In this document: piece by piece, positions 63,396-64,000 of the stretch
Position numbering within the stretch: the first letter of the stretch is position 1
Layout of the letters: the number at the start of each line of letters is the position of its first letter
Source: Hortaea werneckii
Taxonomy: Eukaryota > Ascomycota > Dothideomycetes > Mycosphaerellales > Teratosphaeriaceae
Length of the DNA stretch: 64,000 nt
Assembly: GCA_037044905.1 (NCBI GenBank)
Contig: JBAOKB010000170.1
Span: 682,001 to 746,000 of the forward strand
Reading direction: 5' to 3'
Translations under genes and position numbers: made by a program
The notes under the pieces: generated by a model
Seen by the model: only the letters and a program-made list of their open reading frames with translations
Database searches by the model: none
What the model was told of the DNA's origin: nothing

Positions 63396-64000
63396 TTAAA
63401 GAAAATTTAAGAAAGTAAAAAAAAGGATTTCTCTATTCCCCCTTCCACCTCCCCCTCCTCCCTTTCTTCCCCCATCCTTCCCCCTCGCCTTTTCTCCCCG
63501 GCGGAGATACTCCTCCGGGACATCATTCCAGTTCCCTCCCCCCTCCTCTTCTCCGCCTTGAGGGTATCCATAGATGGAGTTATTATTATACAGCCTTTTC
63601 ATCGCTCGGTCTTCCTCGTCGTCTGAATCCGAGTCCGAGTCCGAGTCTGAAGGAGAAGAGTGCTCGAGACCATGTGGTCTTGTTCCAGGGGGTTTCCGAT
63701 CGAGCGGCTGCATTTGAAGGTCGGATGTCGACCAGTCTGCGCTCCCACTCCCATCGCCAGACGATGGCGTGAAACTCCCGCCCTTCGGCCTCCGAGGCGG
63801 AGGCGCTCCCGCGCTTCGCGGGAACTGCTGCTGCTGCTGCTGCTGGCTGAGGTGGAGCCAGCGATGGCACAGGCGGCGCAACGTCCACGAACCCCCGGCC
63901 AGGAACCCACTTAAAGTCCTTCCTCGGCCTCATCGCAGCTGCACCCTCAAACCCCCTCCTCTCCCTCCCTCCATCTGCAGCCGCCGCTGCTGCTCCAGCG
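63396..64000 (-). CDS. 3' part of a hypothetical gene, truncated by the window edge
   Basis: The frame open from the window end reads an Ala/Gly-rich stretch, 'MRPRKDFKWVPGRGFVDVAP' and 'PVPSLAPP' (to about 63850). From a (CAG)7 run at about 63828-63848 the coherent frame is the neighbouring one: 'QQQQQQQFPRSAGAPPPRRP', 'KGGSFTPSSGDGSGSADWST', 'SDLQMQPLDRKPPGTRPHGL', an Asp/Ser-repeat 'SDSDSDSDSDDEEDRAM', and 'NWNDVPEEYLRRGEK', ending at 63396. The break at the CAG run is a frame change, not explained by a whole-triplet change. No family recognised. The Ser/Asp block and basic C-terminus suggest a nuclear protein, which is a guess. Confidence 0.45.

Overview
The window is nuclear DNA of a filamentous ascomycete (Pezizomycotina). 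The gene content, short GT-AG introns (mostly 50-75 bases, with CTAAC/CTGAC branch sites) and the fungus-specific 2EXR/F-box-like proteins fit Dothideomycetes (Mycosphaerellales/Capnodiales type); the class is an inference. It holds about 27 protein genes on both strands, no recognisable rRNA, tRNA, CRISPR array or intact transposon, and many homopurine/homopyrimidine tracts. Spliced models were built by hand from splice sites and family alignment from memory.

Layout. 1-12 kb: C2H2 zinc-finger protein (+), secreted glycerophosphodiester phosphodiesterase (-), ribosome-assembly factor MRT4 (+), ribosomal protein eL32 (-), an unresolved spliced gene (-), and a large repetitive hypothetical protein (-) whose frame contains an in-frame TAG. 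12-31 kb: purine-rich intergenic DNA with a ~110-125 base tandem repeat, three 2EXR-like paralogues (14, 22 and 25 kb), a Sec14/CRAL-TRIO lipid-transfer protein (-), POL12 (+), the divergent mitochondrial pair GCV3 (-) / bS6m (+), a small conserved-looking spliced gene (-), ribosomal protein uS14 (+), a PAN/apple-like coding fragment (+) and a rhomboid protease (-). 31.5-35.7 kb is gene-free and carries three degenerate copies of one noncoding repeat. 35.7-64 kb is housekeeping: PQ-loop transporter (-), TDP1 (+), SNF4 (-), a PP2C phosphatase (-), ESCRT-III DID4/VPS2 (-), mitofusin FZO1 (+), a disrupted DUF676-type lipase (+), aromatic amino-acid decarboxylase (+), mitochondrial EF-Tu (-), 3-hydroxyisobutyryl-CoA hydrolase (+), RNA polymerase III subunit RPC4 (+), and a gene running off the right edge (-).

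The genes do not form a biosynthetic cluster. Shared themes are mitochondrial function (GCV3, bS6m, FZO1, TUF1, HIBCH), ribosome and RNA polymerase III biology (MRT4, eL32, uS14, RPC4) and DNA replication/repair (POL12, TDP1). Several genes sit head-to-head and may share promoters. The notable oddities are five places where a convincing protein is interrupted by a stop or frame change, three of them at or next to homopolymer or triplet runs; the triplicated repeat at 32.7-35.3 kb; and first coding exons of only 3-6 bases.
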